A stretch of DNA of 64,000 nucleotides from Pseudomonas sp. JUb42 (GTDB lineage: Bacteria > Pseudomonadota > Gammaproteobacteria > Pseudomonadales > Pseudomonadaceae): NCBI RefSeq assembly GCF_024807945.1, contig NZ_JANUFD010000006.1, positions 310,001 through 374,000 of the forward strand, written 5' to 3'. Each line of letters begins with the position of its first letter. The first letter of the stretch is position 1. This document shows, piece after piece, positions 1 through 12,052 of the stretch. The notes below the pieces were generated by a model, which saw only the letters and a program-made list of their open reading frames with translations, did no database searches and was not told where the DNA came from. The translations under genes and the position numbers were made by a program.

Positions 1-36
1 CTCCCACAGGATCTCATTTCAATTTAAAAGCAGTGA

Positions 37-2267
<2,231 letters not shown>

Positions 2268-2271
<4 letters not shown>

Positions 2272-5200
2272 GCATCTCCATCAGACAGGCTCAGCAACCC
2301 ATGCAAACCGCGTAACGGCACCGCCAGCCAGCCTGGGCGGTTCTCGGCTTCATAGGCCACTTCATAAGCGGCTTTTTCCAGGGTAAAGAGTTCCAGTGCG
2401 GCACTTTCCCCCTGGGGGTCTTTCCAGGCGTGGGGGATTTCTGCGGTGGCCAAACGATAGCCCTGCATGAACGCCTCCTGTGCCTGGGTCAAATAGGTTT
2501 GCGCGACGCGCTGGCGTGCAGCGCTCGCTTCGGCAGAGCTATCCACGCTCTGGGCACTGCGTACGGCCATGGCCGCAGCGTAATCGAAAGAACGCAATAC
2601 GCCACCGACATCTTTGAACGGACTGTATTTGCCCCGACGCTCTTCCAGCGGCCGGGCAGGCTCGCCCTCGAAATCGATCAGATAGGCATCGCCCTTGACC
2701 ACCAACACCTGGCCCAAGTGAAGGTCGCCATGCACGCGCATGCGCAGACCACCCACCGAACGTTTGGCCAGGTCCTGCACATGGGCGAGCAACTGCTTGC
2801 GTTTGCCCAGCAGGGATTGCACCAACGGCTGATCGCCCGGTTCCAGGCTTTCCTGATGCTGTTCGAGCAACTGTAAGGCACGCTCGACCTGGGCAGCGAC
2901 GCTTTTGCCGCTGGCCTGGCTGTCCTTGAGCGAAGTCGGCTCGGCAACGAAGTCCTTGTCGCGGGTCGGTGCCGCCAGAATCATGTGCATCTCGCCCAGA
3001 CGCTGGCCCAGCAGACGAGAAAAATCAGCCAGTTCCAGCAGCGCATTGAAATGCTGATCCTGGCCGGACAGGCCATGGGCCAGCTCATCACGTACAGCGC
3101 GCTCCAGGTTGTTCTGGGTCCATTCCCAGGCATCGCCCTGATTGCTCAGGTAGCCCTGGGCAATCATCAGCAGATTGCCCTGCCCGCTCTCCTCGACCCG
3201 GACCACCGAACCCAGCAGCGGCGAGATATGGGTGTAGCCGGCATTGGTCAAATAGGCGCCCATTTCCAGTTCCGGGTGAGTCCCGGCAGCGACCCGGCGA
3301 ATCATCTTCAGTACCAGTGCGCCGCCGACGACCACAGAACTGTTGGACTGCTCGGCCGACAGGTAGCGCACTTCGGATGCCTCGTTGAGACCCAGACCGG
3401 CCATATGGGCAGTTCGCTCGAAGCGCAGCTCACCGTTATTGCTTTGCAGCACGGTATTGTCCTGCATGCCCTTGATGACCGCGTGAATGAACGGTTGCAA
3501 AGTAAAGGCATCGGTGATCAGACCGACCTGACGACCACGGCGGACTCGCGCCAGCGCCAGCTGTTGCGGCAAGGGGCTGCTGAAGTCGTCTTCGGCGAGG
3601 AAGCCCAGGGGCAACTGATAGCGACCCTGATGCTCGCCTGCAGACACTTCGATTTCGCTGAGCAACACCGGGCGCTCGGCGTCGCCAAAGCGTACGCCAT
3701 AGGCAATGTGCACATTCTCGATGGGCTGGCCCTTGCCCGCGAACCAGCGACGTTTGGGCAGGTACTGGGTCAGCGAGGTTTTTTCCAGGGTGCCGCGCAG
3801 CGGCTCGTCGAGGAGTTCTTCCATACGGTTCTTCAATACCAGAGTGGTGAAGTCCGGCAGGCTTTGCGCCGGTTCCACATGCCAGCTCGGCATCTGGTTT
3901 TCCGCCGCCAGGGCGAACCAATAGAAGCCGTAGGGCGGCAGGGTCAGCAGATAATTCAACTGGCCGATGGGCGGGAAGGCACTGCCACCAAGCATCTCCA
4001 CCGGCACCATGCCGGCGTACTGGGACAGCTCAAGCTCCGCTGCCTGGGCGGCACTGGAGACGTTAGATACGCAGAGAATAATGTCCGTCTTGCCGTCCGG
4101 CCCGGTGTACTCGCGGGTATAGGCGAGGATGCGGCGGTTGCTCGGCGAGAGCATTTTCAGGGTGCCGCGACCAAAGGCTTTCTGCTGCTTGCGCACGGTG
4201 AGCATGCGCCGGGTCCAGTTCAGCAGCGAGTGCGGGTCGTTGTTCTGGGTTTCAACGTTGATCGACTGATAGCCGTAGAGCGGGTCCATGATCGGCGGCA
4301 ACACCAGGCTGGCCGGATCGGCGCGGGAGAAACCACCGTTACGGTCGATGCTCCATTGCATGGGCGTGCGCACGCCATCCCGGTCGCCGAGGTAGATATT
4401 GTCGCCCATGCCGATTTCGTCGCCGTAATACAGGGTCGGCGTGCCCGGCATGGACAGGAGCATGCTGTTAAGCAGTTCCACCCTGCGCCGATCGCGCTGT
4501 ACCAATGGCGCCAGGCGTCGACGAATGCCCAGGTTGATCCGCGCCCGGCGGTCGGCGGCGTAGTAGTTCCACAGGTAATCGCGTTCACGGTCGGTGACCA
4601 TTTCCAGGGTCAGCTCATCGTGGTTGCGCAGGAAAATCGCCCACTGGCAGTTTTCCGGGATTTCCGGGGTCTGGCGCAGAATATCGGTGATCGGAAAGCG
4701 GTCTTCCTGAGCCACGGCCATGTACATGCGCGGCATCAGCGGGAAGTGAAAGGCCATGTGGCATTCGTCGCCGTCCTTGCCCTTGCTGTCGCCGAAGTAA
4801 AGCTGCGTGTCTTCCGGCCACTGATTGGCCTCGGCCAACAGCATGCGGTCGGGGTAGTTGGCATCGATCTCGGCACGGATCTGCTTGAGCACCTGATGGG
4901 TTTCCGGCAGGTTCTCGTTATTGGTGCCATCGCGCTCGATCAGGTAGGGAATCGCGTCCAGACGCAGGCCGTCGATGCCCATGTCCAGCCAGTAGCGCAT
5001 GACTTCCAGCACCGCTTTCATCACCTGAGGGTTGTCGAAGTTCAGGTCTGGCTGGTGCGAGTAGAAACGGTGCCAGAAGTACTGGCCCGCCACCGGGTCC
5101 CAGGTCCAATTGGACTTTTCCGTGTCGAGAAAGATGATCCGCGTGCCGTCATATTTCTGATCGCTGTCGGACCAGACATAAAAATCCCGCGCTTTGGAGC

Positions 5201-5591
5201 CGCGCTTGGCATGCCGGGCGCGCTGGAACCATGGGTGCTGATCCGAGGTATGGTTGATGACCAGCTCGGTAATCACCCGCAGCCCGCGCTTGTGGGCCTC
5301 GGCGATAAATTTCCTGGCATCGGCCATGGTGCCGTAGTCGTTATGCACGCCACGGTAGTCGGCGATATCGTAGCCGTCATCGCGCCGTGGCGACGGGTAG
5401 AACGGCAGCAGCCAAATGGTGTTCACGCCCAGTTCGGCAATGTAGTCGAGCTTGGCGATCAGGCCGGGAAAGTCGCCGATCCCGTCGTTATTGGAGTCGA
5501 AGTAGGATTTGACGTGAACCTGGTAAATCACCGCATCCTTGTACCACAGCGGGTCTTCGATAAAGGCTGCGTTCCGGGTTTTCTTTGCCAT
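2268..5591 (-). CDS. treS: Trehalose synthase/maltokinase fusion (TreS-Mak)
   Basis: A bifunctional protein of 1107 residues. The N-terminal half (about 1-550) is a GH13 trehalose synthase that interconverts trehalose and maltose. Its catalytic residues are visible as Asp212 in [10 protein letters not shown], Glu254 in LLAEANQW and Asp325 in LRNHDEL. The C-terminal half (about 640-1107) is a maltokinase with the aminoglycoside-phosphotransferase-like signature HGDLHLGQ (Asp956) and IDFEGEP (Asp973); it phosphorylates maltose to maltose-1-phosphate with ATP. In actinobacteria these activities are often on separate proteins, while the fusion is common in Pseudomonas. It starts 13 bases after the glgE stop and overlaps glgB, consistent with one operon. 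The product feeds GlgE directly. Confidence 0.96.
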
Positions 5592-5604
5592 GAACGGTTG
5601 CTCC

Positions 5605-7641
5605 TTAGGCCGGGTTCGAGGACTGGATACGCCAGATACCGAAGGACTGGTACGCCGGATCCAGACGCATCCACTGGTTCTTGCCGTACCAGGTCCAGCG
5701 ATGGCCGGTCATCAAGTCTTCGCCCTGAGTTTCTGCGTCGTCGGCCAGGCCCATTTCCCACAGTGGCAACTCGAAATGCGCTTCCTGAGCATTGAACGGG
5801 TCGAGGTTGACCGCGATCAGAATGAAGTTGCTGCCATCGGCACTGCGCTTGCCGAAATACAGAATGTTGTCGTTCCAGGCGGTGTACAGGCGCAGGCCCA
5901 GGTGGGTCTGCAACGCCGGGTTCTGTCGGCGGATACGGTTGAGCTGGGCGATCTCGGCGATGATATTTCCCGGCGCGGTGAAGTCCCGTGGACGGATCTC
6001 GTATTTCTCCGAGTCCAGGTACTCTTCCTTGCCTGGCACCGGTGCCGCTTCGCACAGCTCGAAGCCTGAATACATGCCCCACAGGCCCGAGCCCATGGTT
6101 GCCAGGGCTGCACGAATGAGGAACCCCGGACGCCCGGAGTGATGCAGAAATGGCGGGTTGATATCCGGGGTATTGACGAAGAAATTCGGCCGGTAGCAAT
6201 CGCGCCAAGGCGCCTGATTGAGCTGGGCGAAGTATTCCGACAGTTCGGCCTTGCTGTTGCGCCAAGTGAAGTAGGTGTAACTCTGGGAGTAACCGACCTT
6301 GCCCAGACGGGCCATCATCGCTGGCTTGGTGAACGCCTCGGCAAGGAACATTACCTCCGGGTGCTGGCTGCGCACATCGGCGATCATCCATTGCCAGAAC
6401 GGCAGCGGCTTGGTGTGCGGGTTATCGACGCGGAAGATTTTCACCCCTTCGTTGACCCAGCCCAGCACGATATCGCGCAGTTCCAGCCACAGGCTGGGAA
6501 TGGCATCGGCGGCATAGAAATCAACGTTGACGATGTCCTGGTATTTCTTCGGCGGGTTTTCCGCGTAACGAATAGTGCCGTCCGGACGCCAGGAGAACCA
6601 GCCCGGATGCTCCTTGAGCCACGGGTGATCCTGGGAACACTGAATGGCGAAGTCCAGAGCGATTTCCAGTCCGTGATCGGCCGCAGCGGCGACCAGATTG
6701 CGGAAGTCCTCACGGGAGCCCAGCTGCGGGTGAATCGCTTCATGGCCACCGTCAGGGCTGCCGATGGCGTACGGGCTGCCGGGATCGTCGGGGCCGGCGG
6801 TCAGGGAGTTATTCGGCCCCTTGCGATGGGCGCGACCTATGGGATGGATCGGCGGGAAATACAGCACGTCAAAACCCATGTCGCGAATCATCGGCAAGCG
6901 CGAGTGCACGTCATTAAAGGTGCCGTGGCGCTTGGCGTCATCGGTAATCGAGCGCGGAAACAGCTCGTACCAACTGGCGAACTGCGCCCGTTCCCGCTCC
7001 ACATCCAGAGGGAAATCGATACTGCGGCTCAGATAGGCATGGGGGTCAGCCTGGGCCATGGCGGCTGCGGTCTCACCGTCAAGCAGTAAAGCTACGCGAC
7101 CGTCGAGATCGGTCTGCTCCAGACGCTGCAGCACACTGTCGATCTGCCCGCGCAATTCGCCCTGGCTGCGTTCGGCGGCGTGCAATAGATGCAGGCGGCC
7201 TTCTTCCAGCTCAAGCTCGATGGGCACGGCAGCGTGAAATTTCTTTTCCAGCTCGTAGCAATAGCTGGCGTATTGATCGATCCAGGCTTCCAGGCGGAAG
7301 TCATAGCGGCTGACCTGATCGGGGACGAACTCACCCGTCCAGCTGTCGTTACCCAGTTCGAGCAAACGCGCCGATTGCCAGTCCTGCGCATCGGCGGCGC
7401 GCCAGCACACCCGTACAGCCATCTTGTCGTGACCGTCGGCATAGACCTTGCTGGTCACCGTGACCGGCTGGCCGACAATGGCCTTGGCCGCGAACAAGCC
7501 ACCTTCAATCACCGGCGTCGTATCCTCGATAACGATACGGGGTAATTGCAGGGCCTGGGTCAGCGGCAGTGGGCGGGAAGATTGGGATACATCGGTAGCC
7601 AGGGAATCCGGGCCATAAGGCTGGTCGGCAGTCACATTCAT
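5605..7641 (-). CDS. glgE: Alpha-1,4-glucan:maltose-1-phosphate maltosyltransferase GlgE
   Basis: A GH13_3 enzyme that transfers maltosyl units from maltose-1-phosphate to the non-reducing end of alpha-glucan, releasing phosphate. The 678 residues fit the family. Residues about 35-140 form an N-terminal beta domain (IEDTTPVIEGG start), followed by the barrel with Asp406 in IFRVDNPHTKP as nucleophile, Glu435 in FLAEAFTKP as acid/base and Asp493 in NTPDINPP. The ATG is preceded by GAGGAG about ten bases upstream. It is the first gene of the minus-strand operon with treS-mak and glgB, which together form the GlgE pathway. In Pseudomonas this pathway is linked to osmotic and desiccation stress; that role here is inference from gene content. 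Confidence 0.96.
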   Translation of the reverse strand: MNVTADQPYGPDSLATDVSQSSRPLPLTQALQLPRIVIEDTTPVIEGGLFAAKAIVGQPVTVTSKVYADGHDKMAVRVCWRAADAQDWQSARLLELGNDSWTGEFVPDQVSRYDFRLEAWIDQYASYCYELEKKFHAAVPIELELEEGRLHLLHAAERSQGELRGQIDSVLQRLEQTDLDGRVALLLDGETAAAMAQADPHAYLSRSIDFPLDVERERAQFASWYELFPRSITDDAKRHGTFNDVHSRLPMIRDMGFDVLYFPPIHPIGRAHRKGPNNSLTAGPDDPGSPYAIGSPDGGHEAIHPQLGSREDFRNLVAAAADHGLEIALDFAIQCSQDHPWLKEHPGWFSWRPDGTIRYAENPPKKYQDIVNVDFYAADAIPSLWLELRDIVLGWVNEGVKIFRVDNPHTKPLPFWQWMIADVRSQHPEVMFLAEAFTKPAMMARLGKVGYSQSYTYFTWRNSKAELSEYFAQLNQAPWRDCYRPNFFVNTPDINPPFLHHSGRPGFLIRAALATMGSGLWGMYSGFELCEAAPVPGKEEYLDSEKYEIRPRDFTAPGNIIAEIAQLNRIRRQNPALQTHLGLRLYTAWNDNILYFGKRSADGSNFILIAVNLDPFNAQEAHFELPLWEMGLADDAETQGEDLMTGHRWTWYGKNQWMRLDPAYQSFGIWRIQSSNPA

Positions 7642-7939
7642 CGAGCGTCACTCCTCACGCCCGAACGCTCCAGTACGGGGCATTCGCGGCGCTCTTTTGC
7701 TAATCCGTGCAGTGAATATCAATCGAGCCAGGACCTGCCGGGATACCCGCCTGCCCTGCTCCCACTAAAGTCCGAACGCTGCTCAATGAGAAAAGTTCAA
7801 AGACTTTCCTCGCCGTGATGGAGCGTAGCCCACCCGCCCCACAGACAAAGGCAAAGCAAGAAAGAAGCCTGATGCGGGTCAATGGCGAAGCGGGGGCGAT
7901 GACGGATTATGGTGTTACCCGTTATTCGACCCGATAAAC

Positions 7940-8041
7940 CCCTTGTGGGAGCGAGGCTTGCCCGCGAAAGCGGTATATCTGATGCAAGTTATGCGTCTGT
8001 CAATCTGGCCTCTTCGCGGGCAAGCCTCGCTCCCAGAGGGG
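7940..8041. repeat. Paired REP element (BIME-like), GAGGCTTGCCCGCGAA family
   Basis: Two inverted copies of the motif GGGAGCGAGGCTTGCCCGCG lie at 7945-7968 and 8013-8035, flanked by CCCC and GGGG, so the whole block can fold into a large hairpin. This is the usual form of Pseudomonas REP pairs. It sits between the divergent glgE and ccoG genes, unlike most other REP pairs in this window, which sit between convergent genes. Confidence 0.88.
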
Positions 8042-8091
8042 CTTTGCCGTTGCCTTCCAGACATCTGATATGGTTTTAATTTAAAAACCTG

Positions 8092-8112
8092 AATCTGTTC
8101 TGCAAACAGATT
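8092..8112. promoter_or_regulatory. Perfect inverted repeat upstream of ccoG
   Basis: AATCTGTT, a 5-base spacer CTGCA, then AACAGATT. It lies 45 bases before the ccoG ATG and directly after an AT-rich stretch (ttttaatttaaaa). It could be an operator for a dimeric regulator or a small leader hairpin. It does not match the Anr/FNR box TTGAT-N4-ATCAA. Function is unassigned. Confidence 0.4.
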
Positions 8113-8157
8113 GCCCCTCACAGTGCACGCATTCCACTGCAGCCTGTGAGTTCCACC

Positions 8158-9579
8158 ATGAACCAGCGAATTCCCACCCAGCTTCTGGACAGCCAAGCCC
8201 CCACACCCGCAAGGGCCAGCCTCAAGCAGCGTGGCGGGCTGATCCATACCCGCAGTTTCACCGGACTGTTCCGTACCCTGCGCCTGTCCGGCGCCGGAGT
8301 GTTGTTCCTGCTGTTCTTCGCCACCTTGTGGCTGAACTGGGGGGATCGCCAGGCGGTACTGTGGGATCTGTCCGAGAGCAAGTTCCATATCTTCGGCGCA
8401 ACCTTTTGGCCTCAGGACTTCATTCTGTTGTCCGGGCTGTTGATCATCTGCGCCTTCGGCCTGTTCGCCATCACCGTCTTCGCCGGGCGCGTCTGGTGCG
8501 GCTACACCTGCCCGCAGAGCACCTGGACCTGGTTGTTCATGTGGTGCGAAAAGCTGACCGAGGGCGAACGTAACCAGCGCATCAAGCTCGACGCCGCGCC
8601 CTGGGGCCTGAACAAGCTGCTGCGGCGCTCGGCCAAGCACACGCTGTGGCTGCTCATCAGCCTGCTTACCGGCCTGACCTTCGTCGGCTACTTCACCCCG
8701 GTACGGCCCCTGGCCCATGAGCTGCTGACCCTGCAAATGGGTGGCGTCAGCCTGTTCTGGGTGCTGTTCTTTACCGGCGCCACCTACCTCAACGCCGGTT
8801 GGCTACGTGAAGCGGTGTGCATGCACATGTGCCCCTATGCGCGTTTCCAGAGCGTGATGTTCGATCAGGACACCTTGGCGGTTTCCTACGACAGCAGCCG
8901 TGGCGAAAACCGTGGCCCGCGCAGACGTGAAGTTGACCCGGCAGCTCTGGGCCTGGGTGACTGCATCGACTGCCAGCTATGCGTGCAGGTCTGCCCCACC
9001 GGCATCGACATTCGCGACGGCCTGCAGATGGAGTGCATCGGTTGCGCGGCGTGCATCGATGCCTGCGACTCGATCATGACCAAGATGAACTACTCCCACG
9101 GCCTGATCCGCTATGCCTCAGAGCGCGAGTTGCTCGGCGGCACGACCCACTGGTTGCGCCCGCGCCTGCTCGGTTATGTCGGCGTGCTGGTACTGATGAT
9201 CGGCGCCCTTGGCCTGGCGCTGCACGAACGGCCCATGGTGTCTTTGGATGTGAACAAGGATCGCGGCCTGTTCCGCGAAAACGCCCTGGGCCAGATCGAG
9301 AATATCTACACGCTCAAGGTGATCAACAAGACCCAGCACAGCCAGCACTATCGCCTCACCCTGACTGGCACGGATGGCGGCGACGCCTTCGAACTGCACG
9401 GCAGCAGCGAACTGGCCCTCAACGCAGGGGAAATCAGCGACTTCCCGGTCTCCGTCGCCCTCTTGGCCGAGCGGCCGAAAAGCAGCTCCCAGCCTATTAC
9501 CTTCCAGATCATCGACCTGGACCAGCCCGCTATTCAAAGTACCGCGACGAGTCGATTCGTTGCCCCGCTCAACCGTTGA
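8158..9579 (+). CDS. ccoG: Cytochrome c oxidase accessory protein CcoG (FixG/RdxA family)
   Basis: A polytopic membrane ferredoxin of about 473 residues that belongs to the cbb3 oxidase maturation set. Family members reduce Cu(II) for delivery to the CuB site. Hydrophobic segments occur near residues 43-60, 90-115, 170-190, 195-215 and 340-360, and the motif WCGYTCPQ follows the second. Two [4Fe-4S] motifs are clear: CIDCQLCVQVC at 269-279 and CIGCAACIDAC at 293-303. The C-terminal periplasmic part is an Ig-like domain. I chose the ATG; an in-frame GTG four codons upstream (8146) is possible, and neither has a strong Shine-Dalgarno. No ccoNOPQ or ccoHIS genes are adjacent, so this copy stands apart from the main assembly cluster. 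Confidence 0.93.
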   Translation: MNQRIPTQLLDSQAPTPARASLKQRGGLIHTRSFTGLFRTLRLSGAGVLFLLFFATLWLNWGDRQAVLWDLSESKFHIFGATFWPQDFILLSGLLIICAFGLFAITVFAGRVWCGYTCPQSTWTWLFMWCEKLTEGERNQRIKLDAAPWGLNKLLRRSAKHTLWLLISLLTGLTFVGYFTPVRPLAHELLTLQMGGVSLFWVLFFTGATYLNAGWLREAVCMHMCPYARFQSVMFDQDTLAVSYDSSRGENRGPRRREVDPAALGLGDCIDCQLCVQVCPTGIDIRDGLQMECIGCAACIDACDSIMTKMNYSHGLIRYASERELLGGTTHWLRPRLLGYVGVLVLMIGALGLALHERPMVSLDVNKDRGLFRENALGQIENIYTLKVINKTQHSQHYRLTLTGTDGGDAFELHGSSELALNAGEISDFPVSVALLAERPKSSSQPITFQIIDLDQPAIQSTATSRFVAPLNR

Positions 9580-9590
9580 TCGAGTAACGT

Positions 9591-11060
9591 ATGCCAACCC
9601 CATCAAGCAGAGCGCCAGACAGCATGAAGCGCTACGAGAAATATGCCGATGACATTGCCGAGTTGATCCGCAGTGGCGTACTCGGCCCCGGCCAGCGCGT
9701 GCCGTCGGTGCGCTATGCCAGCCAGACCCACGGCATCAGTCCCTCCACGGTGTTCCAGGCCTATTACCTGCTGGAACGGCGTGGCCTGATCAGTGCCCGG
9801 CCGCGCTCGGGCTATTTCGTCAATAACAGCTTCGTCGGCAACACCCCGCAGCCGTTCCTGGAGCCCCAGGCCCACAGCGCGGTCAATGAGTCCACCGAAG
9901 TCGATGTCAGCGAACTGGTGTTCTCGGTCCTCGACTCGATCAAGGACCCCAACACCGTGCCGTTCGGCTCGGCCTTCCCCAGCCCGCTGCTGTTTCCGCT
10001 GCAACGCCTGTCGCGCTCCCTGGCCACGGCCAGCCGGGAAATGGACCCGCGCATGGTGGTCACCGACATGTCGCCGGGGCATCCGCAACTGCGCCGGCAG
10101 ATCGCCCTGCGCTATATGGTCGGCGGGCTGATGCTGCCCATGGAAGAACTGCTGATCACCAACGGCGCCCTCGAAGCCCTGAACCTGTGCCTGCAGGCGG
10201 TCACCGAGCCAGGCGATCTGGTCGCCATCGAAGCCCCGGCGTTTTACGCCTGCCTGCAAGTGCTGGAACGGCTCAAGCTCAAGGCGGTGGAAATTCCCGT
10301 GCATCCGCGGGACGGTATCGACCTCGCGGTCTTGGCCCAGACCCTGGAAAAGCACCCCGTCAAAGCCTGCTGGTGCATGACCCGCTTCCAGAACCCCACC
10401 GGCGCCATTGTCCCGGAAGCCCGCAAGCGGGCATTGGTGGAGTTACTGCGCGAGCACCAGGTGCCGCTGATCGAGGACGATGTCTACGCCGAACTCTATT
10501 ACGGCCAGCACGCGCCGAAACCGGCCAAGGCCTTCGACACCGAGGGTCTGGTGATGCACTGCGGTTCGTTCGCCAAGAGCCTGGCTCCGGGCTACCGGAT
10601 CGGTTGGGTCGCGGCCGGGCGTTATGCGCAGAAGGTCGAACGGCTGAAGCTGATGACCTCGCTGTCACCCTCCATGCCCGCTCAGGCGGCGATTGCCGAC
10701 TACCTGCAACATGGTGGCTACGACCGTCATCTGCGGCGCTTGCGCTATGCCCTGGAAGACCAGCAACGGGCCATGCTCGCTGCCATCGCCCGCTATTTTC
10801 CGGGCCAGAGCAGGGTCAGTCAGCCCCAGGGCGGCTACTTCCTGTGGGTGGAACTGCCGGAACAGCTGGATTCGCTGAAGGTGTTCAAGATGGCCCTGGC
10901 ACAAGGCATCAGCATCGCGCCGGGGCCGATTTTTTCGGCGACCCGGCGCTTTGCCAACTGCATTCGCCTGAACTACGGCAGCCCATGGGATGATAATTGC
11001 GAGAAGGCGATGGAGACACTGGGGCGGATTATTCGGTCGTTGTTGTCCAACAGCGCTTAA
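9591..11060 (+). CDS. MocR-type GntR/aminotransferase-like transcriptional regulator
   Basis: 489 residues. Residues about 12-80 form a GntR winged helix (PGQRVPSVRYASQTHGISPSTV) and about 110-485 form a fold type I PLP domain. The Schiff-base lysine is Lys329 in GSFAKSLAPGYRIGW, and FQNPTG and IEDDVYAE are the usual neighbouring motifs. Such proteins sense PLP or amino-acid-related ligands and act as DNA-binding regulators rather than enzymes. The ATG at 9591 is 11 bases after the ccoG stop. A second ATG at 9624 (protein starting MKRYEKYADDIAEL) is where the conserved part begins and may be the real start, since neither site has a strong ribosome signal. The target gene is not evident. Confidence 0.9.
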   Translation: MPTPSSRAPDSMKRYEKYADDIAELIRSGVLGPGQRVPSVRYASQTHGISPSTVFQAYYLLERRGLISARPRSGYFVNNSFVGNTPQPFLEPQAHSAVNESTEVDVSELVFSVLDSIKDPNTVPFGSAFPSPLLFPLQRLSRSLATASREMDPRMVVTDMSPGHPQLRRQIALRYMVGGLMLPMEELLITNGALEALNLCLQAVTEPGDLVAIEAPAFYACLQVLERLKLKAVEIPVHPRDGIDLAVLAQTLEKHPVKACWCMTRFQNPTGAIVPEARKRALVELLREHQVPLIEDDVYAELYYGQHAPKPAKAFDTEGLVMHCGSFAKSLAPGYRIGWVAAGRYAQKVERLKLMTSLSPSMPAQAAIADYLQHGGYDRHLRRLRYALEDQQRAMLAAIARYFPGQSRVSQPQGGYFLWVELPEQLDSLKVFKMALAQGISIAPGPIFSATRRFANCIRLNYGSPWDDNCEKAMETLGRIIRSLLSNSA

Positions 11061-11084
11061 CCACTACCGACCGATGAGAGTCCG

Positions 11085-11180
11085 TTGTGGGAGCGAATTC
11101 ATTCGCGAAGAGGCCGGACTATCCAATACAACGCCATCGCCTGAAACTTCGCTTTCGCGAATGAATTCGCTCCCACAACT
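11085..11180. repeat. Paired REP element, GAATTCATTCGCGAA family
   Basis: Left arm GTGGGAGCGAATTCATTCGC (part of 11085-11110) is inverted at 11155-11180. The arms are perfect over about 26 bases and enclose 44 bases. It lies between the convergent MocR gene and the SDR gene and may serve as a two-way transcript end. The core sequence differs from the other REP families in this window. Confidence 0.88.
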
Positions 11181-11206
11181 CACAAGCACCCAACCCTGCT
11201 TGATCT

Positions 11207-11953
11207 TCAGCGCCCGCCGCCCAGATCAATAAAGGTCCCGGTGGCATACGAGGCTTTGTCCGACAGCAGCCAGACAATCGCCTCGGCCACTTCTTCAGCG
11301 GTGCCGCCGCGTTGCATGGGGATGCCCGGTTCCAGTTTGCTGACCCGTGAAGGATCGCCGCTCAAGGCGTGGAAGTCGGTGAAGATATAGCCTGGCCGCA
11401 CGGCGTTGACCCGTACGCCCTCGCCCGCCAGCTCCCGGGAAAGACCTATGGTGAAGGTGTCCAGCGCGCCCTTGGAGGCGGCGTAGTCGACGTACTCACC
11501 GGGTGACCCCAGGCGTGCGGCGACCGACGACACGTTGACGATGCTGCCTCCCTGCCCGCCATGGCGCGGCAACATGCGCAGCAAGGCGTGCTTGGCGCAC
11601 AGCATCGGCCCGATCACGTTGCAGGTCATGATCTTGAGCATGCGGAACTCGGACATGTCTTCCAGACGCGACGACTGGGCCACGGTCCCGGCGTTGTTGA
11701 CCAAGGCAGTCACGGGCCCCAGTTCGGCATCGACCCTGGCAAACAGACGAATGATTTCGTCTTCGTTGCTGGCATCGGCCTGCACAGTGATGGCCTGGGC
11801 ACCCAGCTCGCGCACTTGCGCGCAGGTGCGCTCGGCGGCCTGGTGATCGGACAGGTAATTGATGGCGATTTTATAACCTTGGCGGGCGGCAAGCAGCGCC
11901 GTGGCCGCGCCAATGCCACGGGAACCGCCAGTGATCAGGAGGACTTTTTCCAT
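11207..11953 (-). CDS. SDR family NAD(P)-dependent oxidoreductase
   Basis: A classical short-chain dehydrogenase of 248 residues. The cofactor-binding motif TGGSRGIG is at residues 8-15, NNAG at 86-89, and the catalytic Ser143, Tyr157 and Lys161 (YAASK) are intact. The C-terminal PGYIFTDFHA segment is typical of YgfF/glucose-dehydrogenase-like members. The substrate cannot be read from the sequence. It is a single minus-strand gene between a REP pair and the MHYT protein gene. The Shine-Dalgarno is weak, but no other start keeps the Rossmann fold intact. Confidence 0.9.
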   Translation of the reverse strand: MEKVLLITGGSRGIGAATALLAARQGYKIAINYLSDHQAAERTCAQVRELGAQAITVQADASNEDEIIRLFARVDAELGPVTALVNNAGTVAQSSRLEDMSEFRMLKIMTCNVIGPMLCAKHALLRMLPRHGGQGGSIVNVSSVAARLGSPGEYVDYAASKGALDTFTIGLSRELAGEGVRVNAVRPGYIFTDFHALSGDPSRVSKLEPGIPMQRGGTAEEVAEAIVWLLSDKASYATGTFIDLGGGR

Positions 11954-12052
11954 GGATAGATCTCGTAACCGTTACAGACACACAGCATAGCCAAACGGGT
12001 CAGCGGCAGAGGCAGCGCTGACCATCAGGAAGCATCGTGCCAGCGAATGGCG

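Larger units (their letters stand above)
7642..8157. other. Intergenic region between divergent glgE and ccoG
   Basis: About 515 bases without a credible gene. It must hold the outward-facing promoters of the glgE operon and of ccoG, but I do not see an unambiguous -35/-10 pair for either. It contains a paired REP element (7940-8041) and a short perfect inverted repeat (8092-8112), both listed separately. A minus-strand frame at 7700-7882 has no supporting ribosome site or family resemblance. Confidence 0.6.

Noticed and set aside
2985-5795. Very long plus-strand open frame (936 codons) opposite treS
   Set aside because: A high-GC shadow of the treS coding frame; no family features, and treS has full catalytic motifs.
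8041-8157. Anr/FNR box expected upstream of ccoG
   Set aside because: No TTGAT-N4-ATCAA or close match could be found by eye in this stretch.
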